Shown: positions 1 to 6,811, counted from the first letter of the stretch. The stretch: 19,173 bases of DNA from an uncultured Devosia sp. (GCA_934553185.1 CAKTFF010000007.1:1-19173); one strand, 5' to 3'. The notes: generated by a model from the sequence alone, not told the origin. Program-made: numbers and translations.

Positions 1-24
1 TCCTTCCAGTTCTCCAAGCGCTAA
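1..24 (+). CDS. C-terminal end of an upstream gene (partial)
   Basis: Frame 1 is open from the window edge and reads SFQFSKR followed by TAA at 22-24. A strong terminator hairpin starts 22 bases later, which fits the end of a rightward gene. Only seven codons are visible, so no product can be named. Confidence 0.4.
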   Translation, partial: SFQFSKR

Positions 25-45
25 GCTTCGAATCGCATGGACGAG

Positions 46-70
46 AGGGCCGGAAGACCGGCCCTTTTTC
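46..70 (+). terminator. Rho-independent terminator
   Basis: A perfect 8-bp stem AGGGCCGG/CCGGCCCT (46-53 with 58-65) closes an AAGA loop and runs into a T-rich tail (65-69, then C and TTT). It would end the transcript of the gene whose stop codon is at 22-24. Confidence 0.85.
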
Positions 71-98
71 TTTGTCCGCCATTCCCCAAACACACGAC

Positions 99-728
99 AT
101 GCAAACGCTGGTTACCCGCTTTCACCTGCTGCTTCTGGCCGTCACGCTGGCGACAACAGGCGTTGCCGCGATGCGGATTGCTCCTGACTTCACCTTCCCC
201 GCCCATTGGCACGGGAGCACGCCAGATTGGATCTGGCCGCGAGAGGCGATCCTTGTTGCTCCCCTCGTTCAGCTTGGGTTGCTTACTTTGTTCTTCGGCC
301 TCGGCCGCGCACTGAGCAAGAATCAATACGCCAAGTCCCAGCACATTCTTGATCCGGCACTGACTCTGCCGATGCTGGTCGTGACCGCCACTCAGTTTGG
401 TTTGTTGCTGGCTGGGATCGGCTCCGATCTCGATTTCATCCGCCTGACCGGCTTCGGGCTCGGTTGTGCCCTGTTCGTTTTGGGTGTGGTATTGTTCGGA
501 GCCGAGCGGCACACCTATGCAGGCTTGCGCATGCCTTGGCCCGTCGGGTCCGGCCGGGCGTGGAAGCTGGTACACCGCTCATGTGGCGTCGCTTTCAGCC
601 TCGCCGGTTTCGCGCTGATCGCTTGGTCATGGCTGGATCCAGGATTGGGCCCACTGGTGGTTAGATTCGCAGTAGCTTTGCTGCTCCCGTGCCTTCTCGC
701 AGCGGTGCTAACGCTAACAGTCCGCTAG
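99..728 (+). CDS. SdpI/DUF1648-family integral membrane protein
   Basis: A 209-residue, very hydrophobic protein with about six membrane segments (roughly 7-24, 51-69, 90-107, 117-135, 160-178, 186-206). Residues 33-58 read like DUF1648: FPAHWHGSTPDWIWPRE followed by hydrophobic residues and a Pro. Residues 141-165 (AGLRMPWPV, SGRAW, VHRSCG) match the C-terminal SdpI signature, which usually has a G-R-TPW block and a W-x-x-x-HR block. In Bacillus SdpI is a toxin immunity protein and signal receptor, but most proteobacterial members have no known role. I chose ATG 99 because an in-frame TTG at 72 lies in the terminator tail; no clear SD sequence precedes either. It appears to be a single-gene unit, with no SdpR-like regulator or toxin gene nearby. 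Confidence 0.75.
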   Translation: MQTLVTRFHLLLLAVTLATTGVAAMRIAPDFTFPAHWHGSTPDWIWPREAILVAPLVQLGLLTLFFGLGRALSKNQYAKSQHILDPALTLPMLVVTATQFGLLLAGIGSDLDFIRLTGFGLGCALFVLGVVLFGAERHTYAGLRMPWPVGSGRAWKLVHRSCGVAFSLAGFALIAWSWLDPGLGPLVVRFAVALLLPCLLAAVLTLTVR

Positions 729-852
729 CACGAAGAGCCCAAAAAAGCGCTTGAGCGACGCCGATTTTCTCTCGCCGTGCAGGACAACAGAAAGCCATTC
801 GCAGCATGCCGGCGCGTCAGGACCTATGATGTGATCAATCGAGAGGCTCGCT

Positions 853-867
853 GCTCAATTGTTGAGC
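853..867. promoter_or_regulatory. Perfect inverted repeat upstream of the symporter
   Basis: GCTCAA-TTG-TTGAGC is a perfect 6-bp dyad with a 3-base centre, ending 27 bases before the symporter start. A 3-base loop makes a poor RNA hairpin, so a protein-binding site is likelier. The regulator is unknown. The rest of the 729-894 gap holds nothing I can assign. Confidence 0.3.
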
Positions 868-894
868 GCGCTCTCTGGCACTTGCAGGTTCAAC

Positions 895-2271
895 ATGTCT
901 CCCACAACTCTAACGGCCGCACAGGCGCCACGCGCCCCCAAGCCGCTCTACCGCCAGTTCGGCGTCCAGGTGCTTGCCGCCATGGTCGTCGGCCTGATCC
1001 TTGGCTATATCGCCCGGCAGATGGGCCCGGATGCCGCTGGTAACGCCAACTGGCTTGTCCAAACCCTTTCAACCGTGGGCTCGACCTTCGTATCGCTGCT
1101 GCGCGCCTTGGTGCCGGTGCTGGTGTTTACGGCCATCGTCGCCTCCATCGCCAACTTGCGCGAACTCAACAATGCCGCAAGGCTCGTCTGGCAGACCCTG
1201 CTTTGGTTCGCCATCACCGCGCTGATCGCCGTAGCCATCGGCATCGCGTTGGGCCTTATCATTCAGCCAGGCCTCAATGCCACCGTCACTGCGGAGGCCG
1301 CGAGCGCGCCGTCCTCTAGCGGATCATGGCTCGACTTCCTCAAGGGGCTGATCCCGTCCAATATTCTGGGTCTTCAAGCCTCGACGCGCGTCACTGACAG
1401 CGGTGCCACCACCAGTCTCAACTTCAATGTTTTGCAGATTTTGGTGGTCTCCATCGTCGTAGGCATTGCCGCCCTCAAGGTCGGCGCTGCTGCTGATCCA
1501 TTCCTCGCCTTCAACCGCTCCTTCCTCAAGATCGTCCACAAGATCCTGTGGTGGGTCATCCGTCTGACGCCGATCGGCACCATCGGCCTGCTCGGCAATG
1601 CTGTTGCTGTCTATGGCTGGGAGGCGCTGACCCAACTCGGCTGGTACTCCGCCGCCATATATATCGGCCTGGCACTGGTGCTTTTCGTAGTTTATCCAGT
1701 GCTGCTGCAGTCCCACGGGCTCAATCCCGTTCGCTACTTCCAGAGCGCTTGGCCGGCTATCCAGCTTGCCTTTGTGTCGCGTTCCTCGATTGGCACCCTG
1801 CCAGTCACCGAGCGCATCACCGAACAGAACCTGGGCGTGCCGCGCGAATATGCCGCCTTCGCCGTGCCGCTTGGCGCAACCACCAAGATGGATGGTTGTG
1901 CCGCTATCTATCCGGCCATCTCGGCCATCTTCGTGGCTCAGTTCTTCGGCATTTCACTGGGCATCGAACACTACCTGCTGATCGTCTTCGTGTCCGTCAT
2001 CGGCTCGGCTGCAACGGCAGGTTTGACCGGTGCGACAGTAATGCTGACTCTGACGCTGTCCACCCTAGGCCTGCCGCTGGAAGGGGTCGGGCTGCTGCTC
2101 GCCGTTGATCCGATCCTCGACATGGGCCGTACGGCCGTCAACGTGGCCGGCCAGGCCTTAGTGCCCACCATCGTTGCCAAGCGCCAGGGCATCCTCAACC
2201 AGGCTGTTTATGACCGTGGCGAGAGCATCGAAGCGCTTGATGCGGATGTGGGTTCCGTGCCCGCGCACTAA
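895..2271 (+). CDS. Dicarboxylate/amino acid:cation symporter (DAACS family)
   Basis: A 458-residue secondary transporter of the GltP/DctA/GltPh family, expected to import dicarboxylates or amino acids coupled to Na+ or H+. Hairpin 1 is seen as SRSSIGTLPV (295-304). The TM7 motif, usually NMDGT, reads KMDGC (331-335). TM8 reads DPILDMGRTAVNVAGQ (405-420), so equivalents of GltPh D390, D394, R397 and N401 are kept (D405, D409, R412, N416) but GltPh D405 is replaced by Q420. The retained Arg suggests a carboxylate-bearing side chain in the substrate. The GC pair and following IYPAI stretch recall the cystine transporter TcyP. ATG 895 is preferred over an in-frame TTG at 859, which sits inside an inverted repeat. 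It is monocistronic and followed by a terminator. The family is certain; the substrate is not. Confidence 0.9.
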   Translation: MSPTTLTAAQAPRAPKPLYRQFGVQVLAAMVVGLILGYIARQMGPDAAGNANWLVQTLSTVGSTFVSLLRALVPVLVFTAIVASIANLRELNNAARLVWQTLLWFAITALIAVAIGIALGLIIQPGLNATVTAEAASAPSSSGSWLDFLKGLIPSNILGLQASTRVTDSGATTSLNFNVLQILVVSIVVGIAALKVGAAADPFLAFNRSFLKIVHKILWWVIRLTPIGTIGLLGNAVAVYGWEALTQLGWYSAAIYIGLALVLFVVYPVLLQSHGLNPVRYFQSAWPAIQLAFVSRSSIGTLPVTERITEQNLGVPREYAAFAVPLGATTKMDGCAAIYPAISAIFVAQFFGISLGIEHYLLIVFVSVIGSAATAGLTGATVMLTLTLSTLGLPLEGVGLLLAVDPILDMGRTAVNVAGQALVPTIVAKRQGILNQAVYDRGESIEALDADVGSVPAH

Positions 2272-2293
2272 AGCTGGCCACTGCGGCTAAGGA

Positions 2294-2321
2294 GAGGGGA
2301 GGCGAAAGCCTCCCTTTCTCT
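2294..2321 (+). terminator. Rho-independent terminator of the symporter gene
   Basis: A 7-bp stem GGGAGGC/GCCTCCC (2297-2303 with 2308-2314) carries a GAAA tetraloop (2304-2307). It is extended by G-T and A-T pairs and followed by TTTCTCTTT. It starts 23 bases after the symporter stop codon. Confidence 0.85.
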
Positions 2322-2400
2322 TTGCACCCTGTCAGGCGACTGATGCCACACTTTGTCAGCAGAACATGGCACCACAGTTCGGTAACACGGGAGTTTTATC

Positions 2401-2760
2401 ATGCTTGATCACATCGGCCTGCGCACCACTCAATTCGACGCTTTGTTCGCCTTCTACAAGGCTTCGCTTGAGCCTCTCGGCTATGCCGTGATGATGCAAT
2501 ATCCAAACACTGCTGGCTTCGGTCGGGAGTACCCAGACTTCTGGATTGGCGCCGATGAAAAAGCCGGCTCCAATATCCACCTAGCCTTCAAAGCGAGTGA
2601 GCGGTCTGTTGTCGACGCTTTCTACGCTGCTGCACTGGCCAATGGCGGCACAGATAACGGTGCACCCGGCCTGCGCGATTATGCGCCGAACTACTATGCA
2701 GCCTTTGTTCTGGATCCGGACGGCAACAATCTCGAAATCGTTTGCATGGCAGAAGGCTAA
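2401..2760 (+). CDS. VOC family (glyoxalase/bleomycin-resistance fold) protein
   Basis: A 119-residue single-domain protein of the vicinal oxygen chelate superfamily. The putative metal ligands are H4 (MLDHIGL), H60 (NIHLAF) and E112 (LEIVC), and the family hallmark DPDGNNLE lies at 105-112. Members act as isomerases, dioxygenases or drug-binding proteins, and sequence does not show which applies here. The start has a good SD (GGGAG about 8 bases upstream). It converges on the minus-strand glycosyltransferase with only 5 bases between stop codons, so there is no room for a separate terminator between them. Confidence 0.88.
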   Translation: MLDHIGLRTTQFDALFAFYKASLEPLGYAVMMQYPNTAGFGREYPDFWIGADEKAGSNIHLAFKASERSVVDAFYAAALANGGTDNGAPGLRDYAPNYYAAFVLDPDGNNLEIVCMAEG

Positions 2761-2765
2761 GCCCC

Positions 2766-4082
2766 TTAGCTGACGAGCTTGAGCGGTACCTTGATCTTGC
2801 GCGCCTTCTTGGCTTTGGGCAGGCGGGGAACATAGTTCTCCAGCACGCGCTCGATCACCTTCATGGCCTTCTCAGTGCCGTCCTCGCCATGCAATTGTTC
2901 AGCAATATCGCCCGCATTGCGCCGATACGTCTCGTTCGTCGAAAGATCGGCCAGCGCACCGGCCAGGATCTCGGATGTCAGCTTCCGCAGGCGAACAGGC
3001 TTGGGCCCGCAGCCCAACTCGAACACGCGCCGCCCCCAATAGGGCTGGTCAACGGTCTGCGGCACCACAAAGGTCGGACGACCCAGATGCAGTCCCGCTG
3101 ACGTGGTGCCTGCACCACCGTGATGCACAACGGCCGAGACATACTTGAACAGCTTGTCGTGCGGCGCCTTCTCGATCGCAAAGATCGAGTCAGGCAGGTC
3201 ATGCGGGTTGATGCCGCCCCAGCCACGCGCCACCACGGCCCGTCCGCCCCACATGCCAACCGCTTCCTTGAGAATGCGGGTATTGCGCTCGGCACCGAAA
3301 GGCATGGAGCCAAAACCGATATAGACCGGGGCCTCGCCCTCGGACAAGAAGCGCTGAAATTCGGGCGACGGCTGCCAGTCCGTGCGATCCTTGAGGTTCC
3401 AATAGCCGGTGACGATCGCGCTCTTAGGCCAATCGCGTGGGCGCGGCGATACGGCCGTGGAATAGGGGTAGAGCGTGGTGAGGAAGGTGCCGTCGGTATT
3501 GCGGAAGAAGCCGCCCTTTTTGCGCGCATCCAGCCCCATCAATTCCCGACGCAGCTTGTTGCGCGGCAGGTTGTAATAGATTTGCTGCACCGTCATCGCC
3601 GTGTAGCTAAGCTTGTTGAAGGCCGGTCCGAAATCGGCGCCATAATACATGCAGAGCGGAAATTCGCTGGTCGAATTGAGGGGCTGCAGCGCAACCATGA
3701 CAGCGGGAATATGCAGCGCCTCGGCGATGTCGATGCCGAAACTCGTGTTCATGTTGAGAATCAGCATGTCAGCGCCCTGGCACATGTTCCAGGCGTGCCG
3801 GGCGGCCGTATCGACGATTTGCTGACCCTGGCGGAGAAGGGAAGGGCCGTTGATGAGCATGGACTGGCTCATCGCATTTTCGAAGCGCTGCTGGGTCAAA
3901 AACCCCTGGATCGATGGTCCCAGCGTGTGGAACTCTATGCCGTAACCCTCGACCATGCCTTGAAATTCTTCGGATGCGCCGAGAATAACAGAGTAGCCGC
4001 GTTCCTTGAGCGCAATGGCCAAGGCAAGATAGGGTTGAACGTCGCCTTGCGTGCCGATCGTGACAAGGGCAATGCGCTTCAA
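2766..4082 (-). CDS. GT1-type glycosyltransferase (sterol/lipid glucosyltransferase-like)
   Basis: A 438-residue GT-B fold enzyme expected to transfer a sugar from a nucleotide donor to a lipid, sterol or natural-product acceptor. The N-terminal domain opens with the family motif GTQGDVQPYLAL (10-21). The second domain starts near PVYIGFGSM (252-260). The donor site shows HHGGAGTTSAGL (320-331) and PQTVDQPYW (341-349), where D345-Q346 would contact the sugar. The C-terminus is Lys-rich, suggesting membrane-surface association. Translation appears to begin at TTG 4082: an in-frame TGA lies just upstream (4088-4086), no internal ATG keeps the GTQGD motif, and a TGAGG SD precedes it by 9 bases. 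No partner gene is adjacent, so the acceptor is unknown. The long open frame on the opposite strand is a shadow. Confidence 0.88.
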   Translation of the reverse strand: MKRIALVTIGTQGDVQPYLALAIALKERGYSVILGASEEFQGMVEGYGIEFHTLGPSIQGFLTQQRFENAMSQSMLINGPSLLRQGQQIVDTAARHAWNMCQGADMLILNMNTSFGIDIAEALHIPAVMVALQPLNSTSEFPLCMYYGADFGPAFNKLSYTAMTVQQIYYNLPRNKLRRELMGLDARKKGGFFRNTDGTFLTTLYPYSTAVSPRPRDWPKSAIVTGYWNLKDRTDWQPSPEFQRFLSEGEAPVYIGFGSMPFGAERNTRILKEAVGMWGGRAVVARGWGGINPHDLPDSIFAIEKAPHDKLFKYVSAVVHHGGAGTTSAGLHLGRPTFVVPQTVDQPYWGRRVFELGCGPKPVRLRKLTSEILAGALADLSTNETYRRNAGDIAEQLHGEDGTEKAMKVIERVLENYVPRLPKAKKARKIKVPLKLVS

Positions 4083-4222
4083 AATTCAAAACCTCATCCT
4101 ACGCCGCTCACATCGACCAAGGTCGGCGTCCTCCGAACCATTTACAATAGCCCGTCGAGGATTTATGAACGGCCGTCTTTAGCTGATTTCCTTACAAAAA
4201 TCGCATCTGAAGGGCAAGGGAC

Positions 4223-4318
4223 ATGCAGTCTCTGTACACTGTTGCTACGGTTGGAGCCTTGCTCGCCACGGGCGCAGTGATCGCGGCTGCCGCAAGCGCA
4301 GCGGCAAACGCCCGCTAG
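4223..4318 (+). CDS. Small Ala-rich ORF (31 aa): leader peptide or tiny membrane protein
   Basis: The ORF starts with ATG, preceded by GAAGGG with 8-base spacing, and ends at TAG 4316-4318. The product has 12 alanines in 31 residues. After MQSLYTVATVGALLATGAVI come four consecutive Ala codons, a Ser, three more Ala, then NAR. A 10-bp stem-loop begins at the last base of the stop codon, and the alanine-type transaminase gene starts 174 bases later. Two readings are possible. It may be a leader peptide sensing charged tRNA-Ala, which would be a new attenuator. It may instead be a free-standing one-pass membrane peptide, since residues 5-28 are hydrophobic enough to span a membrane. No homologue is known to me. 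Confidence 0.5.
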   Translation: MQSLYTVATVGALLATGAVIAAAASAAANAR

Positions 4319-4354
4319 CTCTTCCCGCGTGGCCCACAAGAGGCCGGGAAGAGC
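4318..4354 (+). terminator. Strong stem-loop after the Ala-rich ORF (attenuator or terminator candidate)
   Basis: GCTCTTCCCG (4318-4327) pairs perfectly with CGGGAAGAGC (4345-4354) around a 17-base loop. There is no T-tract after it, so as a simple intrinsic terminator it is atypical. GGCCGG (4342-4347), partly in the 3' arm, can alternatively pair with CCGGCC (4366-4371), which would break this hairpin. Confidence 0.5.
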
Positions 4355-4372
4355 CGAACACGAGACCGGCCC

Positions 4373-4401
4373 TTGGGCCTTAACCCGTTCACAACCATAA
4401 T
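4373..4401 (+). promoter_or_regulatory. Candidate sigma-70 promoter for alaC
   Basis: TTGGGC (4373-4378) and CATAAT (4396-4401) are separated by 17 bases. The -10 matches five of six consensus bases and the -35 only three. The start would be near 4408, giving a leader of about 85 bases. If used, alaC can be transcribed without the upstream short ORF. Confidence 0.35.
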
Positions 4402-4492
4402 TCCGCGATAATCGGCGCCTCAAACATGTGGCGCAGCGCCGGTGAGCGCATCGCGATCAGCCCAGGTCCGTCCGAGGACCGCCGAGGAAATC

Positions 4493-5707
4493 ATGAGCGA
4501 CGAATTCCACCGCATCCGCCGTCTTCCCCCTTATGTCTTTGCCCATATTGATCCGATCAAGGCTAAGGCACGCGCCGAAGGCGTCGACATCATCGACCTG
4601 GGCATGGGCAATCCCGACATGCCGACGCCCGATCATATCGTCAGCAAGCTGCAGGAAACGGTGAAGGACCCGCGCACCCACCGCTACTCGACCTCTCGTG
4701 GTATTCCTGGTCTACGCAAGGCTCAGGCGAGCTATTATGGGCGCCGTTTCGGCGTGAAGCTCAATCCCGATACCCAAGTCGTGGCGACCCTTGGCTCTAA
4801 GGAAGGTTTCGCCAACATGGCGTCAGCCATCACGGCGCCGGGCGACGTGGTTCTGGTGCCCAACCCGACCTATCCCATTCATTCCTTTGGCTTCATCATG
4901 AGCGGCGGTGTTGTCCGTTCCATGCCCGCCGACCCCAACGAAGACTTCATGCGCTCGCTCGACCGGGCCGTCCGGCACTCGATCCCGAAGCCGATTGCGC
5001 TGGTGCTGAACTACCCGGCTAACCCGACGGCCTATACCGCTGATCTCGATTTCTACACCGAAGTCGTCAAATATTGCCGCGAGCACGACATCTTCATCCT
5101 CTCGGACCTTGCCTATAGCGAGATCTATTTCGACGAAGATGCGCCCCCGCCATCGGTGCTCCAGGTGCCGGGTGCGATCGATATATCTGTGGAGTTCACC
5201 TCCATGAGCAAGACCTATTCCATGCCGGGGTGGCGTGTTGGTTTCGCCGTGGGCAACGAACGCCTGATCGCGGCACTGGCGCGGGTAAAATCCTATCTCG
5301 ATTATGGCGCCTTCACGCCCATTCAGGTCGCGGCGACTGCAGCGTTGAACGGTTCCGACGACGTGATCGAAGAAGTCCGCAAGGTTTATAAGCACCGCCG
5401 CGACGTCCTGGTGGAGAGCTTTGGCCGTTCCGGCTGGGACATTCCGGTCCCCAAGGCAACCATGTTTGCCTGGGCGCCGATCCCAGCACAGTTCGCCCAT
5501 CTGGGCTCGCTCGAATTTGCCAAGCTGCTGATCCGCGAAACCGGCGTCGGCGTTGCGCCAGGTGTTGGGTTTGGGGAATATGGCGACCAATATATCCGGC
5601 TGGCATTTGTCGAAAACGAGCAGCGCATTCGCCAGGCCGCTCGCAACGTCAAGAAACTGCTCGGCTCCAAGGCGGGCGCCGGCAACGTCGTTCCGCTGGC
5701 CGGGTAA
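4493..5707 (+). CDS. alaC: PLP-dependent aminotransferase, AlaC type
   Basis: A 404-residue class I/II fold-type I aminotransferase. It closely follows E. coli AlaC, a glutamate-pyruvate aminotransferase that makes alanine: both share RLPPYVF near the N-terminus, MGNPD, YSTSRGIP, GSKEG, VPNP-YPIH, ARVKSY-DYG-FTP and APGVGFGEYGD. PLP site residues are visible: K240 in SMSKTYSMPGWRVGF forms the Schiff base, with N177 in NYPANPT, D205 and Y208 in SDLAYSE, and R248. Many automated annotations call such proteins LL-diaminopimelate aminotransferase, but the AlaC resemblance is clearer. ATG 4493 is chosen over GTG 4442 because GAGG sits 5 bases before it and the residues before it look non-coding. 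The next biosynthetic gene is hom, now separated by a transport gene. A hairpin follows the stop. Confidence 0.92.
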   Translation: MSDEFHRIRRLPPYVFAHIDPIKAKARAEGVDIIDLGMGNPDMPTPDHIVSKLQETVKDPRTHRYSTSRGIPGLRKAQASYYGRRFGVKLNPDTQVVATLGSKEGFANMASAITAPGDVVLVPNPTYPIHSFGFIMSGGVVRSMPADPNEDFMRSLDRAVRHSIPKPIALVLNYPANPTAYTADLDFYTEVVKYCREHDIFILSDLAYSEIYFDEDAPPPSVLQVPGAIDISVEFTSMSKTYSMPGWRVGFAVGNERLIAALARVKSYLDYGAFTPIQVAATAALNGSDDVIEEVRKVYKHRRDVLVESFGRSGWDIPVPKATMFAWAPIPAQFAHLGSLEFAKLLIRETGVGVAPGVGFGEYGDQYIRLAFVENEQRIRQAARNVKKLLGSKAGAGNVVPLAG

Positions 5708-5721
5708 ACCGGCGACACCAC

Positions 5722-5749
5722 AGCACCTTCCCCTGAAGGGGAGGGTGCT
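5722..5749 (+). terminator. Long stem-loop after alaC, terminator-like, possibly a dispersed palindrome
   Basis: Twelve pairs (5722-5733 with 5738-5749, one a T-G wobble) close a TGAA loop: AGCACC-T-TCCCC / GGGGA-G-GGTGCT. No T-tract follows. Its position 14 bases after the alaC stop suits transcript-end protection or termination. The CCCC-TGAA-GGGG core resembles short extragenic palindromes often seen in this group, but a single copy is visible here. Confidence 0.55.
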
Positions 5750-5762
5750 CCAACAAATTACA

Positions 5763-5777
5763 TGACACAGCTACTCA
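5763..5777. promoter_or_regulatory. Candidate RirA-type iron-responsive operator (TGA-N9-TCA)
   Basis: TGA-CACAGCTAC-TCA matches the rhizobial iron-responsive operator pattern TGA-N9-TCA and ends 39 bases before the binding-protein start. A second copy precedes the other iron binding-protein gene (13524-13538). Over the 20 bases beginning CATGAC the two sites agree at 12 positions. No RirA gene is in the window. Confidence 0.45.
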
Positions 5778-5816
5778 CCTTTTGTATGGAGAGCCACCTC
5801 CACTCACAGGTGCGTC

Positions 5817-6785
5817 ATGCCAAAGCTTCTCCCCGCTCTATTCGCCGCAGCCACGCTGGCCTTTTCGGCAACCGCGATCGCACAAGAATTTCCTGTCACG
5901 ATCCCGCATGCCTTTGGTGAAACCACCATTGAGGCCAAGCCGGAGCGGATCGTCACCCTCGGCTGGGCATCGCAGGATGCCGTTCTGGCGCTCGGCGAAA
6001 TTCCGGTCGGCATTCCCTATTTCAGCTATGGCGGCGACGAAAATGGCGCCTTGGGCTGGGACAGGGACGCTGTCGCCGCTCTCGGGGGCGAGTTTCCGAC
6101 CATTCTGCCCAACACCACCGATGTGCCAGTCGAGGCAATCGCCGCGCTGCATCCGGACTTGATCATTGCTGTTTATTCGGGGCTAACCGAGGATGAATAC
6201 GCTGTCCTGAGCGGCATAGCGCCCGTGGTCGCCTACCCGGAAGTCCCCTGGAGCACCTCGTGGCAGGAGGTGATTACGACAACCGGCACGGCGATGGGCA
6301 AGGCTGACGATGCCCAAAGCCTGGTCGCCGAACTTGAGCAGTTCATGGTCGACGAGACCGCCAAATATCCCGAAGTGCAGGGTACCACCTTTGCCGGTAT
6401 CGCGGAGTTCAGCGGCGAAGTTGCCGTCTATGCCGGGCTCGACCCACGCATGAGCTTTCTGGAAGACCTCGGCATGGTTCTGGCGCCCAGCGTCACCGAA
6501 CTGGCTCAGGGTCAAACCTTCTACTATTCGCTGAGCTACGAAAATCTGGAGAAGCTGAGCAGCGACATCCTGATCTCCTATGCGGAAACCCCTGAGGCCG
6601 ACGCAGCCTTCTTTGCCAACCCAATCGTCGGCGTGCAGCCCCAGGTTCAGGCTGGCGCCGTCGCCCATGTTGTCGGCGCCGACCTGATCAACTCGGTTTC
6701 GCCACCAACGGCTCTGTCGATCAAGTGGGGGTTCCCGCAATACATCAAGCTGATTGCCGACGCTGCACGGGCAGCCGGCAAGTAA
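5817..6785 (+). CDS. Iron-siderophore ABC transporter periplasmic binding protein (solitary)
   Basis: A 322-residue exported binding protein of the FecB/FepB-type (TroA-like fold, long-helix) class. It has a Sec signal peptide with a likely cut after ATAIA (22/23). The mature protein begins with the usual strand and the PERIVTLGW block near residue 41, followed by the loop VPVEAIAALHPDLIIA near 102-117, both typical of siderophore and haem binders. There is no lipobox. The ATG has AGG 6 bases upstream. No permease or ATPase gene adjoins it; the gene stands alone between alaC and hom, with a hairpin on each side. It probably delivers ligand to permeases encoded elsewhere, perhaps those at 14546-17461. 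The ligand is unknown. Confidence 0.88.
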   Translation: MPKLLPALFAAATLAFSATAIAQEFPVTIPHAFGETTIEAKPERIVTLGWASQDAVLALGEIPVGIPYFSYGGDENGALGWDRDAVAALGGEFPTILPNTTDVPVEAIAALHPDLIIAVYSGLTEDEYAVLSGIAPVVAYPEVPWSTSWQEVITTTGTAMGKADDAQSLVAELEQFMVDETAKYPEVQGTTFAGIAEFSGEVAVYAGLDPRMSFLEDLGMVLAPSVTELAQGQTFYYSLSYENLEKLSSDILISYAETPEADAAFFANPIVGVQPQVQAGAVAHVVGADLINSVSPPTALSIKWGFPQYIKLIADAARAAGK

Positions 6786-6791
6786 AGCGAT

Positions 6792-6811
6792 GGGCGGCAG
6801 TGATGCCGCCC
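6792..6811 (+). terminator. Stem-loop after the solitary binding-protein gene
   Basis: GGGCGGCA (6792-6799) pairs with TGCCGCCC (6804-6811) around a GTGA (GNRA) tetraloop, 6 bases after the stop codon. It lacks a T-tract but is very stable, so it would mark the end of this transcript and insulate hom. Confidence 0.55.

Larger units (their letters stand above)
4083..4492. other. 410-base divergent interval between the glycosyltransferase and alaC
   Basis: The interval separates the leftward glycosyltransferase from the rightward aminotransferase. It holds a short Ala-rich ORF with a good SD (4223-4318), a 10-bp stem-loop starting at its stop codon, four GGCC blocks able to pair in alternative ways (4331, 4342, 4368, 4376), a plausible promoter (4373-4401) and a GC-rich dyad near 4413-4441. 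I could not pick a convincing promoter for the glycosyltransferase. Confidence 0.5.

Noticed and set aside
3120..4280. A 386-codon plus-strand open frame
   Set aside because: It lies antisense to the glycosyltransferase, whose motifs are complete. The product has no recognisable domain and the composition of a shadow frame.
4823..5590. A 255-codon minus-strand open frame
   Set aside because: It is antisense to alaC, with no domain and no SD.
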